Shown one piece after another: positions 32,461 through 43,507 of a stretch of DNA of 64,000 nucleotides; positions within the stretch are counted from its first letter, which is position 1; each line of letters starts with the position of its first letter. The notes beneath the pieces are model-generated. The model saw only the letters and a list, made by a program, of their open reading frames with translations, did not search any database and was not told the DNA's origin. The translations under genes and the position numbers were made by a program. Origin of the DNA: Rapana venosa. Lineage: Eukaryota; Mollusca; Gastropoda; Neogastropoda; Muricidae. The stretch is from assembly GCA_028751875.1 (NCBI GenBank), contig CM054145.1:1544424-1608423 (forward strand), given 5' to 3'.

Positions 32461-32690
32461 TGAATAATTTTCATTTTTCAAGGGCTACAGATAAGCATTT
32501 ACATACTTTGTTCATCCGACCCTTTGCCCTGATTAGGGACTACCAAAAATAAAAATTCAACCAATGATTTAAAGAAAAGATATCAGTTTATATTCAGCAA
32601 AAGACCTAATCCTTAACTGAAAGGAACGTGAATGTTAAGGTAGATACAGGGATTATAACTGAGTAAACTAGACACAGTGAAACAGAGAGG
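32456..32690 (-). repeat. Interspersed repeat F, copy 2
   Basis: CATTTTTCAAGGGCTACAGA, GCCCTGATTAGGGACTACC and GACCTAATCCTTAACTGA match copies 1 and 3. Confidence 0.6.
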
Positions 32691-33175
32691 AGATAGCGGG
32701 AAGTTGGGGAGAACCCAGAATTTCAATTGACCTGCATCAGCCTTAGGCTACAATACAATTATAGAGTCGGGGATGTGGTGTGACTTTCGCGACAAAATCA
32801 ACATTATCATCGACAAGGAAATTAGGTGTACACAGTTTATTTATGACTATATGAAAAAAGTTATGATACAACAATATTGCTAGAAAGTAAGTAACTTAGC
32901 AGACATTCATTATATCAATTCAACTCAATTCAAATACTTCAGTTATCTCGCAAACAGAGAAATTCACGCGGGTTACAAGCCCTACACAAAAACAGTAAAC
33001 AGGAAAACATTGATCACAGAAAAAACCACAACACAGTATCTGAACATTAGCATGCACACCTCACATTGTAAGAAGCACCCAAACATCAAGGATACCTAAG
33101 CCAGCCATAACCTCATCAGTATAAAATCACATACGCTTATGCGCGCCGGTATACCCCCGCATCTACACACTCACA
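32691..33175. other. No gene seen; LINE 3'-end-like start
   Basis: GCCTTAGGC at 32740-32748 in a LINE-terminus-like setting, then AT-rich unassigned DNA. Confidence 0.45.
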
Positions 33176-33180
33176 CAGGG

Positions 33181-33264
33181 CCCGCACGCACGCACGCACA
33201 CACACACACACACACACACGCGCGCGCGCACGCACGCACGCACGCACGCACGAACGAACGCACG
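33181..33264. repeat. (CA)n/(CG)n/(ACGC)n
   Basis: ACGC tetramers around a CA core and a CGCGCGCGC run. Confidence 0.95.
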
Positions 33265-33369
33265 CATGTATTCCAATGCAACAATAGTTACAAAAATACG
33301 AGACAAACACACAGATGAAATCATAGTCAAAAAAGGGGTACTCAGGGAAATACATGAAGTTCTACATTA

Positions 33370-34795
33370 TTTAATGTATATGTCAATGATATAGTTCAAT
33401 ATGTTGATGACAATGATTTGCCATATATAACCGCAAAAGACAGAATTCCTTGTCTACTCTATGCTGATGACCTAGCATTACTATCAACAACCAAAACTAA
33501 ACTGAATAAACTGCAAGAATACTGTTATAAATGGGGTTTAAAGATAAACACACAAAAAAACAAAGATAATAGTCTTTAGAGATCACCTCCTAAAATTCCA
33601 ATTCATTTCAAATGTGGAGAGCATGTGACTGAAACCTATAAATATCTAGGTGTCGTTTTTCATCAGAACGGGAAATTTCAAGCAACACAAGAACATTTAG
33701 TAAAACAAAGCAACAAAGCGATGTACGCCTTTAAAAGAGCAGTTTATGGACAAACTTTAAAGACTACTATAATAATGCGTTTATTCAACTCATTGATAAC
33801 CCCTGTTTTAATCTATGGAGCAGAAGTTCGGTTTCTTTTTTGTTTTAATGGGGAGACAGAATTTCATATTAATAAACTGTTCAAGGCATGCTTATCAAAT
33901 CAGTTTTTGTATGGGAATTTTCATGTAAAATTTTGTAAACAAACACTAGGCATTAATAAAAAATAAATTAAAAAAGCATTGGTACGACCCACTTTGGGTG
34001 AATTAGGAAGATTTCCACTAACCCGTAAAATCATATGCCAGATAATATCCTTTTGGATTCATTTAACAGAATCGAAACCTGACTCTTATATTAGAATAGT
34101 ATACGATTATTTTATCAGACGAATACATACGATAAATGGATCAACACAGTGATAAATATTCTGTACACAATTGGATTCAAACATGTCTGGAAGAACCAAA
34201 GTACTCTTAATGTTCATCGGTTCAGTTATGCTGTTCAAAGAAAACTTGAGGACATGTATAAAACATTTTGGATCTACCAGAAGAAAGAGTTTGCAAAACT
34301 AAAATGTTATGATTATGCTACCAAAGAATACAGACAGGAACCATACTTAATAAACTATGAAAACAAAACCCATAACAAGAGGTATTGTAAATTTCACACA
34401 AGCTGTCACAATTTAATTATAGAGAAATGGAGGCGCCAAAATATATCTAGAGAGGACAGAAAATGTAGATACTGTAACAAAATAGAAGATGAATTTCGTT
34501 TACTTGATGAATGTATTCTATATGATGAACTCAGAAATAATTTGTTATTAAAATCAAAACCAAAGACAGAGAACGCAAAAACTTGTGTATATGCATTAAG
34601 TGACATAATCACAGTTGCTATCTATCAAGCAGATATCATCAGATATGTGTATGAGTGTTTTGAAAAAAGAGAAGTAGATTGCAACATGTTTTTGTAGTGT
34701 ACGTCACTTTTAGCCAACTAGATAACTATAAATCGATGTTTTTGTTGTGTCAAATAAGTCTACATGACTTAAATGGCAATAAAATAATCTGAATC
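33370..34795 (+). pseudogene. LINE, RT palm to 3' end
   Basis: 5'-truncated in the RT palm. At 33370-33540: FNVYVNDIVQYVDDNDLPYI, then [12 protein letters not shown] with an intact YADD box. After a frameshift near 33560 comes YKYLGVVFHQNGKF (thumb) and TPVLIYGAEV (33625-33963). A stop at 33964 is followed by ALVRPTLGELGRFPLTR in the same reading order. From 34149 to 34697 is a 182-residue C-terminal domain with CRYCNKIEDEFRLLDEC. The 3'UTR ends AATAAAATAATCTGAATCTG, a short (AATCTG)n tail. Related by layout to LINE-A but clearly diverged. Two or three breaks make it non-functional. Confidence 0.75.
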
Positions 34796-34850
34796 TGAAT
34801 CTCACACATACACACACACACGCACGCACGCACGCACGCACGCACGCGTG
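34796..34850. repeat. (CA)n and (CGCA)n
   Basis: Directly follows the (AATCTG)n tail of the LINE at 33370-34795. Confidence 0.9.
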
Positions 34851-35065
34851 TAGTGGGCAAATTCGTGCACACGTATTTTCATGACATAACCAAATTGTTA
34901 TAACACGTTGCATTATGAGACAAATATCAGCTAATTTAATACTTTATTCTATTAAAATATTGAACATAGCTTGAAATAATAAAAAGTAGCCTTTCCTATG
35001 CTTCAAATATCTCATCCCTTTTCTATCTGAGCTCTGTATCTCCCTTGCCCCCTACCACCTCGCCC

Positions 35066-35195
35066 CTCTCTCTCTCTCTCTCTCTCTCCCACTCCCCCCC
35101 CTCTCTCTCTCTCTCTCTCTCCCACTCCCCCCCCTCTCTCTCTCTCTCTCTCTCCCACTCCCCCCCCCCTCCTCTCTCTCTCTCTCTCTCCCACT

Positions 35196-35227
<32 letters not shown>

Positions 35228-35230
35228 TCA
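35066..35230. repeat. Compound array: (CT)n plus C-run, repeated
   Basis: Five (CT)n blocks separated by CCCACTCCCCCCCC-type spacers, period about 45 bp, with T-C shuffles. Confidence 0.9.
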
Positions 35231-35332
35231 AGGGCGGATGGAAAAAAATGTATATGAATACTTACTCTGTTATCCTTGGAAAATAAAGACCATTCATTCA
35301 TTCATTCTCTCTCTCTCTCTCTCTCCTCACTC

Positions 35333-35384
<52 letters not shown>
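35231..35384 (+). mobile_element. LINE/SINE 3' end with (CATT)n then (CT)n
   Basis: AAGGGCGGATGGAAAAAAAT, TACTCTGTTATCCTTGGAAA and ATAAAGACCATTCATTCATT, then (CT)n to 35383. Plus orientation; the mirror arrangement is seen at 32438-32490. Confidence 0.6.
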
Positions 35385-35387
<3 letters not shown>

Positions 35388-36400
35388 TTCAGGTGCATGT
35401 AACAATATTGGTTGAATTGTTATATAAAAAACAAACTTCAAAGAAGACCCTCTGTGTCATGTCTTTGTACTATTGTAATAGTTGACACTCCGGTTATAGC
35501 CTATATGGACTCAGTTCATTTAACAGAGCGATGACAACTTAAATTCATGATTCGGTAGTAGAATTTACAGCCAGAATTAATCTATGTTGCACGATGCTAG
35601 TTTCTTTTCAGTATGTCTTGATCTTTAAATTATTGCGGTTTGAATGTTTCATGTCAACTGTCCTGTTCTTGAGTTTTGATGATTGTGTGTTTTACATGGA
35701 TGGACATGTTCCTGTCTTACTATACCCCCTTCTACCACTTGGTTGTATTACTGCCTAAGGCCGAAGTACCATTAAACTATTTCAGAGTTCTCTCTCAAAA
35801 CAATCTACTTCGTTACTGTGAACTCGAAGAACAGTAAAAAGAAAATGAAGTTCACTTTTTTATGTCTACAAACCTACATGTGAAATGTGCCTGCGAATGT
35901 GCCAATAAGCCTCTGTGTTTAGTTCTCAGAGCACATCCAATTTGTCCAGGTATGTGTTCCATGCTATTAACAGAGGGGGAAAGGTGTTGGTTCAGATGGA
36001 TGGCTGTTAAGTTAGACTTCATGAAGAAGACTATTATTCATTCATCTAAGTATTTATTAATCTACTTTGGAATATTCATCACTGTACAAGGTACTGCCGT
36101 AACGGAATGTGTTGGTACAAAAACCTGATTGTCAAAAAACAAAATACACTGAACAAAATTGTAACAAGGTGTGACAACATTGTGGACTGTGAGAAAATGA
36201 AATTGAATTACCTGTGTGAATGCCGTGTGTGAGACAGAGCGAGACAGATGGTAAGTGATAGTATACATGTGCTAGCAAAATATTTCGAACTCCTTTCGCA
36301 AAATATGTATAGATTACCTAAATGAAAACTCTGCCACATAAAAAAGTAGTTTCTGCTGCTTAACAAGTGCATGAGAGTAAAGATCCAAACAGACCCACAA
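35385..36400. other. No gene recognised
   Basis: AT-rich unique-looking DNA. A plus-strand frame at 35862-36128 (88 codons) has several Cys but resembles nothing known to me, and there is no splice or promoter context. Confidence 0.4.
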
Positions 36401-36404
36401 AGAG

Positions 36405-36610
36405 AGAACTCTTTTTTAGGAAAAAATAAGCAGAATGGTGGCGTTTTTCATCCAGCCCTCCCTCAGTCAAAATAAGTCAAACAATCAGCCAATTTTTCAA
36501 CTAAGCAATTAAACAATCAAATGTATCCAGCACTGGGTCAAATGGCAATGATGTGAACAAACAATCAGAAATAGAGAAAAACGTCGCATACACAGATCAG
36601 ATATCAGAGG
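36405..36610 (-). repeat. Repeat I, copy 1
   Basis: Shares AATGGTGGCGTTTTTCATCC, AGCCCTC and ATACACAGATCAGATAT-type blocks with 40655-40865. Confidence 0.55.
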
Positions 36611-36657
36611 GGGGAAGAGACAAAGACTTTGAGAGAGAGACTGATTGATGAGAGAGA

Positions 36658-37540
36658 CGCTTTGACCAATTTATTGTCATTGCCCAAAGTGGCCTATTGA
36701 CAAGGGGGGTTATACACGACTTTCTTTTGTAAATACAAATAAATACAAGAAAAATCACATGATGCATTTAACGTAATGAAAACAAAAAACCCAAAAATGA
36801 GCTCTCTATCAACGGATACGACTTTAAGCTCTGACGTAAACTCTTTTTCAAACTGAACACGAAGTAATAACAAGGATGAACAATAGGAACCAATAAGCAA
36901 TAACTAAAATAATAAAAGAACATTCTAGAATGCTATATTAGACCATCCATTGAAATTGTATGTGAAAGTTTCAAAAAATATTCTTGCTGGAGACTACAGC
37001 GTAATTATAAACGTTTCTTTATATGTGTCACAAAATGCTGGAGTTTACATAACATAAATGTTACTTTAGTTTAGTCACAAATGTTAAGCTAATTGGAACT
37101 TAGCTGTAATTGTCTTAATTTCAGTGCTTCAGCAATAAACTTTGCAACCGATTTGATCACAATATCATCATCAGAAGATAAGATAGAAAAAATATCTTGC
37201 CTTCGGAAAGCTTCTAGATTGAGAACACCACAGTTTTCACGTATGGAAACATATGATTGACAATGAAACGGGAAATGCACTTCATCATCAAGAATATGAC
37301 CACACACAGGGCATGAGAACTGTGTGGACGTCTCAGGTTGAAACCATCTTTTGTTTGCATTGAAGCCGAGTGTTCTTAGTCGACATCTTGCATAATTTAG
37401 TCGGTGCCATTTGTCAGTGACTATTCGAAGATACTTTTCAGCTTGAAAAGCACACTTAAACGGAAAAAAAACAGCAGTATTTATCTTTACTTTCCATGTC
37501 CGAGTGCCAATTTTGTTTAAATGAACAAATGAGTCTGTCT
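36658..37540 (-). pseudogene. LINE C-terminal domain and 3' end
   Basis: Minus strand. The frame is open from 37538 to 37089, about 149 codons: GTRTWKVKINTAVF, VTDKWHRLNYARCRLRTLGF and a cysteine motif CPVCGHILDDEVHFPFHC, then a C-terminal helix. 5'-truncated at (GA)n, 37549-37585. The 3'UTR ends with a GGCCACTTTGGGC stem (plus 36682-36694), then GACAATAAATTGGTC, 24 nt before short (GA)n. Confidence 0.7.
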
Positions 37541-37543
37541 TAT

Positions 37544-37548
<5 letters not shown>

Positions 37549-37585
<37 letters not shown>
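37549..37585. repeat. (GA)n
   Basis: About 18 GA units at the truncated 5' end of the LINE at 36658-37540. Confidence 0.95.
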
Positions 37586-37588
<3 letters not shown>

Positions 37589-37589
37589 T

Positions 37590-38155
37590 ATTCCGTCAAA
37601 ATATAGCCCCATTGGAAAGGAGTAGGTACAGCCTCCTTATATAACATGAATAATTCTTTATTCCCACTCAAACAGGCACAGACACACAACATTATTGTTA
37701 CAGGTAAACACATTGTGCGTGTCAGCTGTTTGCTTTAAACCCCCCCACCCCCACCACCACCACCACCCCTCCCAAAACAGCTTCTCATATTTTGGAAAAT
37801 GTATAAAGAAAGGCAGAAAGATTATGAAAAACAGTTTCCTGTGATAACGTCAAAAGCAAAACTTAACCATAAACACAATTTTTCTGTCATATTTCAGAGG
37901 AACCTATTGATGTCAGGAGAGAGAGGGAGAGACAGACAGAGACACAGAGAGAGACCCAGAGAGAGAGAGGGAGGGGGGCGGGGCACCCCTATGTTGTGAC
38001 CAAGCAAAGAAGAAGGGGGTCCAGAAGTAAGTGTTTTCTTTTCAAAGGCGTCAAGTGTTGTGTCAGGTAAAAGCCATCACCCCTAGACAAACCCATCTAA
38101 CACAGTATGGCATATATATATATATTGAATCTACTCTTCAATATTGACGGAGCGG
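37590..38155. other. No gene seen
   Basis: Contains CCA/CCCCCAC-rich DNA near 37740-37775, GA-rich DNA at 37918-37975 and a short (TA)n near 38110-38125. Confidence 0.5.
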
Positions 38156-38159
38156 GGTC

Positions 38160-38420
38160 AGTTATTCAACAGTCACCCACAGTCAAACTAACAGCGGTTT
38201 GCTTTTTTTTGTGTGGTCATACCCCCCCTCCCTCCCCTACCCCCTCACCCCACCCCAAGTTCGTTCCGCTTCAGCGACTGACCAAGGAGATTCAGTGACA
38301 GCACAAGGACAAGGAACCCCCAGGTCCCTTGTCTGACCTAGAATCGAACGCACAACCCCTGGAGAGCTCTTCCACACACGTGGCGGGCCAGATTGAGGGT
38401 GACGGTTTAGACAATGACCT
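38160..38420 (-). mobile_element. Candidate tRNA-derived SINE (SINE-4)
   Basis: On the minus strand GGAAGAGCTCTCCAGGGG is followed by GTGCGTTCGATTCTAGG, close to a B box. The A-box region is weak. No second copy in the window. Confidence 0.35.
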
Positions 38421-38604
38421 CTGGCGAAAGATAAAGACGATAACAGAAGGAGAGAAGAAGAAGAAAAAAGAAATAGAAAAAAAAGACCAAGACGAAAAGG
38501 GTGAAATGCTTACTGTGGGATTTGTGTGTGTGTGCTTACTGGTTGCTTTGGGGCACAGTCGGTGATTATCTATTAAGGGGAAAAGAGGAAAGGAAGAAGA
38601 AGAG

Positions 38605-38619
38605 GAGGAGGAGGAGGAG

Positions 38620-38705
<86 letters not shown>
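38605..38705. repeat. (GGA)n then (GA)n
   Basis: Eight or so GGA/GAA triplets, then about 40 GA units. Confidence 0.95.
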
Positions 38706-38706
<1 letters not shown>

Positions 38707-38849
38707 AGAAACAAAAACAAGAAGACCTTAATCTTGATTTAAGAAAACAACAACAAACAAGTGTCAAAATATGTTAGGATTTAAAATCAAAAGAAAGAGA
38801 GTACCATGGAATACCCCCCCCCCAAAAAAAAATGAAGCCACAAGCAAGA

Positions 38850-38868
38850 GACAGACAGACAGACAGAC

Positions 38869-38925
<57 letters not shown>

Positions 38926-38926
38926 C
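38850..38926. repeat. (GACA)n then (GA)n
   Basis: Abuts the 3' end of the minus-strand LINE-A copy 2. Confidence 0.95.
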
Positions 38927-38929
38927 TGT

Positions 38930-39740
38930 GGATTCTGAAAAGATGTATTCATAAAGAAGCCGTTGACCCATATACCAAGGGGATTGCTGATCACATCAAT
39001 AATTCATGATAGGAATACAGGGTAAAGTACAGCTGTGACAAACAATTTTTTGTAAACAAAACACCACCATGGGAAAAACCCTGATGACATCATGACTTCT
39101 CTAGGTATAGTACAGGCTTTACAGAAATATAAAGTTGAATCAATAATAGTTTTGGATAACTACATGCTAGGAGCAAACAGAATCTAAATGCATTAGGCTG
39201 GTTAGTATGTTTGTTATGCTGGGATATATTTTTGCCTGGTGTCATTAAAGGCGGGACAATATAAAACGAAATATGTTTCATCTTCTGTTGCTTCATTCCG
39301 TAAAGGGCATGTTGTATCTGATTCACTATATATTCGGTATCCAAGTTCATGAGCATGTATATCTGACACATTCAGTCTGAATTTAGCCATTGTTCTTTTC
39401 ATTTCAAGCTTTAGACAAGGTTTGACGTCATGTAAGCTTATAAATTGTCGATAAGTTCTATATCTATCACTAGTTTGAATATGATTGTTCCATTATTGCC
39501 AACGACAATCAGTCAATCTTTGTCTAAATACAGCAATAAAACCTTCTAGATTTCCAAAACCTTGTTTTAACTAGACATCTCCAAAGCCATTATCTGAATA
39601 AGTAAATGTGTGTTTGTGTGGTCCAGTTTTTTCTTTCCCTTAGCATCTAAATCAAAAAGCATCCTATAAGATTTTAACACCCACCTACCCAACCCGGTGT
39701 GGGAATGGAGGGGGGGGGGGAAGGCTTTCGGTATAGATAA
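38930..39740 (-). pseudogene. LINE-A copy 2, C-terminal part, broken
   Basis: Antisense copy of the element at 11306-12188. Minus frames give KSYRMLFDLDAKGKKKLDHT near 39640-39690, KRTMAKFRLNVSDIHAHELG, CPLRNEATEDETYFVLYC (one Cys of the motif changed to Arg), and NAFRFCLLLACSYPKLLL. At least three frameshifts. The 3' end GGTCAACGGCTTCTTTATG precedes (TC)n. Confidence 0.65.
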
Positions 39741-39779
39741 CACCCCCACCTTCTGAAAATTCTGTACTAGGTATTCCCT

Positions 39780-40100
39780 CTTGTCTATCTTCTAATTGTT
39801 TCTGCCTTGTTCCTTTTCTTGCTGTCACCCCCTTCTTGTCTATTTCTACCTTCTTGGTCCATTCTCTTGCCTTTTTTCGGCAGAGTGATAATCAGGGACT
39901 GTGTCCAAGGTGTTGGCCACTCGCCTGTTCGCCAGATCTGATTGCAGATGATGAGTAACCCATCTGTCATGGCCTCTCCTCCTGCCTGGACCAGCTCTGA
40001 TGGAATGTTGTTCAATCCTGCCGACTTCCCTTTCTTCACTGATAACTGGAGTTGTCGAAGTTATTTTAATATAGCTCTTAGGTAGCATGCTTCTTTTTGT
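39780..40100 (-). pseudogene. RTE-like RT fingers fragment
   Basis: Minus frame with LKKGKSAGLNNIPSELVQAG-like sequence (MKKGKSAGLNNIPSELVQ), then WPTPWTQSLIITLPKKG. It resembles the RT at 29940-30130. About 85 residues, truncated on both sides. Confidence 0.6.
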
Positions 40101-40154
40101 TGCAATGTGACCCAGGGTGGTTTAGTGAAGTGTTTTGATAGAGACAGACAGACA

Positions 40155-40640
40155 ATGGGAGAGAGAGAGAGAGAGAGAGAGTAACCTTTATTCTTTTTCT
40201 TTATTTCTTTTTCAAGGGTTACAGATAAGCATACACATACTTTTTTCATGCGATCCATGCCCTGACTAGGGATATCAAAACAAAACAAAAAAAAACCAAA
40301 ACAAAACAAACCCAAAAATAACAGCACCCCCCCCCCCCAAAAAAAAACCCCACAAAAAACAACCCAACAACAACCAAACAAACAAACACCGTCACCAACA
40401 ATAAACGTTCAACCTATGACTTAAAGAAACGAGATAGACATGTATTCAACAAACACATAATCCCCAACTGTCCCAAACATTAATGCTGAAATAGATATGT
40501 ACATTGATTATAATTATCTAAACAAAAGAGATGGACGTACTCAACAAACACATAATCCTCAACTGACTCGATTATTGATGTCAAAACAGATACATTGATT
40601 ATAATTTAGTAAATCAGATAGATTGAAAGAAAGAAAGGGA
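40155..40640 (-). repeat. (GA)n and interspersed repeat F, copy 3
   Basis: GA repeats at 40159-40181, then TTCAAGGGTTACAGATAAGC and GCCCTGACTAGGGATATC, matching copies 1 and 2. The block CATAATCCCCAACTG/CATAATCCTCAACTGA occurs twice (40457 and 40551), so this copy has an internal duplication. Confidence 0.6.
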
Positions 40641-40654
40641 GAGAGAATGAACGA

Positions 40655-40865
40655 ATCATTTAACATTATTATTGAGGGAAAAGAATAAGCACAATGGTGG
40701 CTTTTTTTCATCCAGCCCTCAGTCCAAAAAGTAAATCAATCGACCAATCATTCAATTAAACAAACAATAATGAAATGTCGAAATAATTAGGTAAAATATA
40801 AACATGCATAAACAAACGGTATAGAGATAGTTGTATACACAGGACAGATATGAGAGAGGAGGGGG
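40655..40865 (-). repeat. Repeat I, copy 2
   Basis: AATGGTGGCTTTTTTTCATC, CAGCCCTCAGTCC and ATACACAGGACAGATAT match copy 1 at 36405-36610. Confidence 0.55.
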
Positions 40866-40889
40866 AGGAAGGGAAGGAGAGAGAGGGGG

Positions 40890-41560
40890 GGATGGATGAA
40901 TGAATGAATGAGTGAATGATCTTTATTTGAGAGAGAGGGGGTGCAGTATTTATCATTATTAGCTTATGAAGAGGACAAGACGAAAGGGAAGAAGAAGAAG
41001 AGAAAAAACAGAACAGGAAAGAGAACAAGAGGAGGAAGCAGAGTAGAATGAAAAGGTTGAAGGAGGAGGAAAGGGAAAGGAACATGGAAATAATCAGAAC
41101 TACAATTTATGCAAGTTACAACACCTATAAATATCAAATGAACAAAATCATAACATACACGAGAATATATACAAGGTTTTAACACATAGCAGAAGTATAA
41201 TGCACCTACCAAAACATTTCAGTGAGACAGAGATGCTTTCCATGGAGAGACAGCTAGACAAGGGGTGAGAGAGAATGGAAAGGGAAGGGGAAGAAGGAGA
41301 ATTGCCAAGAAGAAAAAGAAGAAGAAGACAAGTTGCGAAGAAGAAGAAAGAGAGAGAGAGACAGACAGACAGACATAGGGACAGAGACAGACAGACAGAG
41401 AGACAGAAACTAGAGGAAAGGAGGGATAGAAAGAGGAGATGACGAGAGAGAAGCAGAGAGAGAAGCAGGAGGCGACAAGAATAAGAAAGGGACAGACAGT
41501 TGGGGAGGGAGGTGGTTAGGAGTAGACATACACACTTTCGCCGATTGAAAATGCATGGCA
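40890..41560 (-). other. LINE 3'-end-like tail and purine-rich DNA
   Basis: GAATGAATGAATGAGTGAATGATC at 40896-40920 precedes TTTATTT, the arrangement of a minus-strand LINE tail. The rest is GA/GACA-rich and may be 3'UTR of the LINE at 41561-42436. No gene. Confidence 0.4.
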
Positions 41561-42436
41561 TAATTAGTTAGTGGCTTTACAAAGTAAAATACCATATCAT
41601 CAAGATAGCGATACATTATTCTTAAGATGCGCATGGTACACTTTTCTAAATACAGAAACACTGTTAGTCTTAAGGAGGTTAAGGTTAGAAATTTCATTCC
41701 ATAATGATCCAGCGGAATATGTGAGACTGGATTTAAATAATAATTTCTCGGAAGTGGCACCATTATCTTATGGACATGATGATTGACATTTATTACGAAT
41801 CTATTTTGAAACAAGGGATGGGGGAGCTAAACCAGACATGATTTTAAACATACACACGGCCTTAGTTTGCTTAAGCTTGGATCTTAATGGAAGAAGATCA
41901 AGTGTTCTATAGTCAGAGACAGTTAATGACGAAGATTTTAAAATAACAAGCTTTAAAGCTCGTCTATGCATACTGAACAATGGCTTTAGAACATTTGCAC
42001 TAGCCGAGTCCCAAATCGTTGAAGCATAACCCACATGGGATATGATGCATGCATTGAAAAACATTTTCCTAGCTTTTAGCTAAAAAAAATTGCTTTATTT
42101 TAGATAACTGATGTATACATTTTGATATTTCTCTGCACAAGGCTGAGATGTGGTATATCCAAGAAAGGTTGTTGTCAATTGTAATACCAAGAATTTTGTG
42201 ATTATCTACTTCATCAATTTTGTTATTGTTTATATATATTGCCGTAATATTGTTTGGGAGATTTTTCCGGTTTTGTCGAGTTGTTATAATTAAGTGCTTA
42301 GTTTTCGGGGATGAAGACTCATATGGTTTAGCTCTGACCACTTAAGCAAGTGATGAATACTTTCTTGTAAAGCAGAAAAAATAACTTCAATCAACTGAGA
42401 ATGACAGGTATGGATAGTTGTATTATCTGCAGATAA
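41561..42436 (-). pseudogene. CR1-like LINE, RT end to C-terminus (copy 2)
   Basis: Minus frames: ELSADNTTIHTCHSQ just inside 42436 (ADNTT where ADDTT is expected), NHMSLHPRK, DEVDNHKILGITIDNNLSW, VGYASTIWDSASANVL and LKPLFSMHRRALKLVI, then VPLPRNYYLN. Same family as 31048-32322. The 5' end is cut at 42436 by the plus-strand L2-like element. Catalytic second Asp is replaced by Asn. Confidence 0.7.
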
Positions 42437-43507
42437 CTCGCATTGACATCCTGGTCGCAAAGTGCAAACGCAGGCAACTAGAGCGGCAGTGGCGAAAAGC
42501 AAAAACGGAAATTAATAAGCAGCTCTTTCGAAAACAAGTAAACAAAGCCAAATCTTTAATTCATTCAGAAAAAACAAAGTATTACTCTTCTCAAGTTCTT
42601 GATGCCACGTCGATGAAATCTCTCTTTTCCCTCACATCTACTCTTCTTGGATCTGTGAAGGCAAGCCCTCTGCCTTCCATCCACAACCACTCTGAACTTC
42701 CTTCTATATTTTCTGCTTTCTTTTCTGAAAAAGTCCTTTACATTCGCTCCAAACTGGATCAGACTCCTTTCCAGCCTGTACTTCCTGATCCCCAATTCTC
42801 TAGCACTTCTCTCCTCTTCTTTCATCCGACAAGTGAGAAAGAAATCATGACAATTCTGAAAGAAATGACTATAAAATCAAGTGATCTTGATCCCATACCT
42901 GCTTCTCTTTTCACACAGTGCCTACCACAACTTATACCCGCTATCACGAAAATAGTAAACTCATCTCTTGCTTCAGGAAATGTTCCATCAACTCTCAAAA
43001 CTGCTATAGTCACACCTCTACTCAAAAAGCATGACCTTGACCCAAACATTCTGAAGAATTATAGACCTGTTTCCAATCTACTTTTTATTTCTAAAGTCCT
43101 TGAAAAAGTAGTTCTCAAACAGCTCAACAACCACCTTCTCTCCAACAATCTTTTTCCTGAGTTTCAGTCTGCCTATCGCGTCAACCACAGCACTGAATTC
43201 ACCCTAGTACACACCTTAAACACGCTTCTATTCGCTTCTGACTCAGGGAAAATCTCCCTTCTCACTCTACTCGACTTATCAGCAGCCTTCGATACTATAG
43301 ACCACTCAATTCTACTCTCCCGTCTTCAAAAAACGTTCGGTATTACTGGCACAGCCCTCACCTGGTTTAATTCATACCTTACAGACCGATTCCAGACAGT
43401 TGCAGTAAACAAAATTCAATCAATACCTGCCAAACTGGAATGCGGAGTTCCACAGGGATCAGTTCTAGGCCCTGTTTTTTTCACTTTTTACACTGCCCCA
43501 CTGTCAC
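42437..43507 (+). pseudogene. L2-like LINE copy A, RT first part
   Basis: Open plus-strand frame, about 357 codons to the insertion point. KCKRRQLERQWRKAKTEI begins within five codons of the junction. The RT follows: [77 protein letters not shown], and [20 protein letters not shown] ending at 43500. No stop or frameshift is seen. The endonuclease is missing, so the copy is 5'-truncated. An antisense LINE then interrupts it at 43507/43508; the last few codons of the called frame to 43548 belong to that insert. Confidence 0.85.

Noticed and set aside
35862..36128. 88-codon frame with several Cys
   Set aside because: No family resemblance, no promoter or splice context; kept only as unassigned sequence.
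38292..38720. 142-codon minus frame ending in Ser/Leu repeats
   Set aside because: Mostly (GA)n/(GGA)n translation; the other part overlaps a SINE-like segment.
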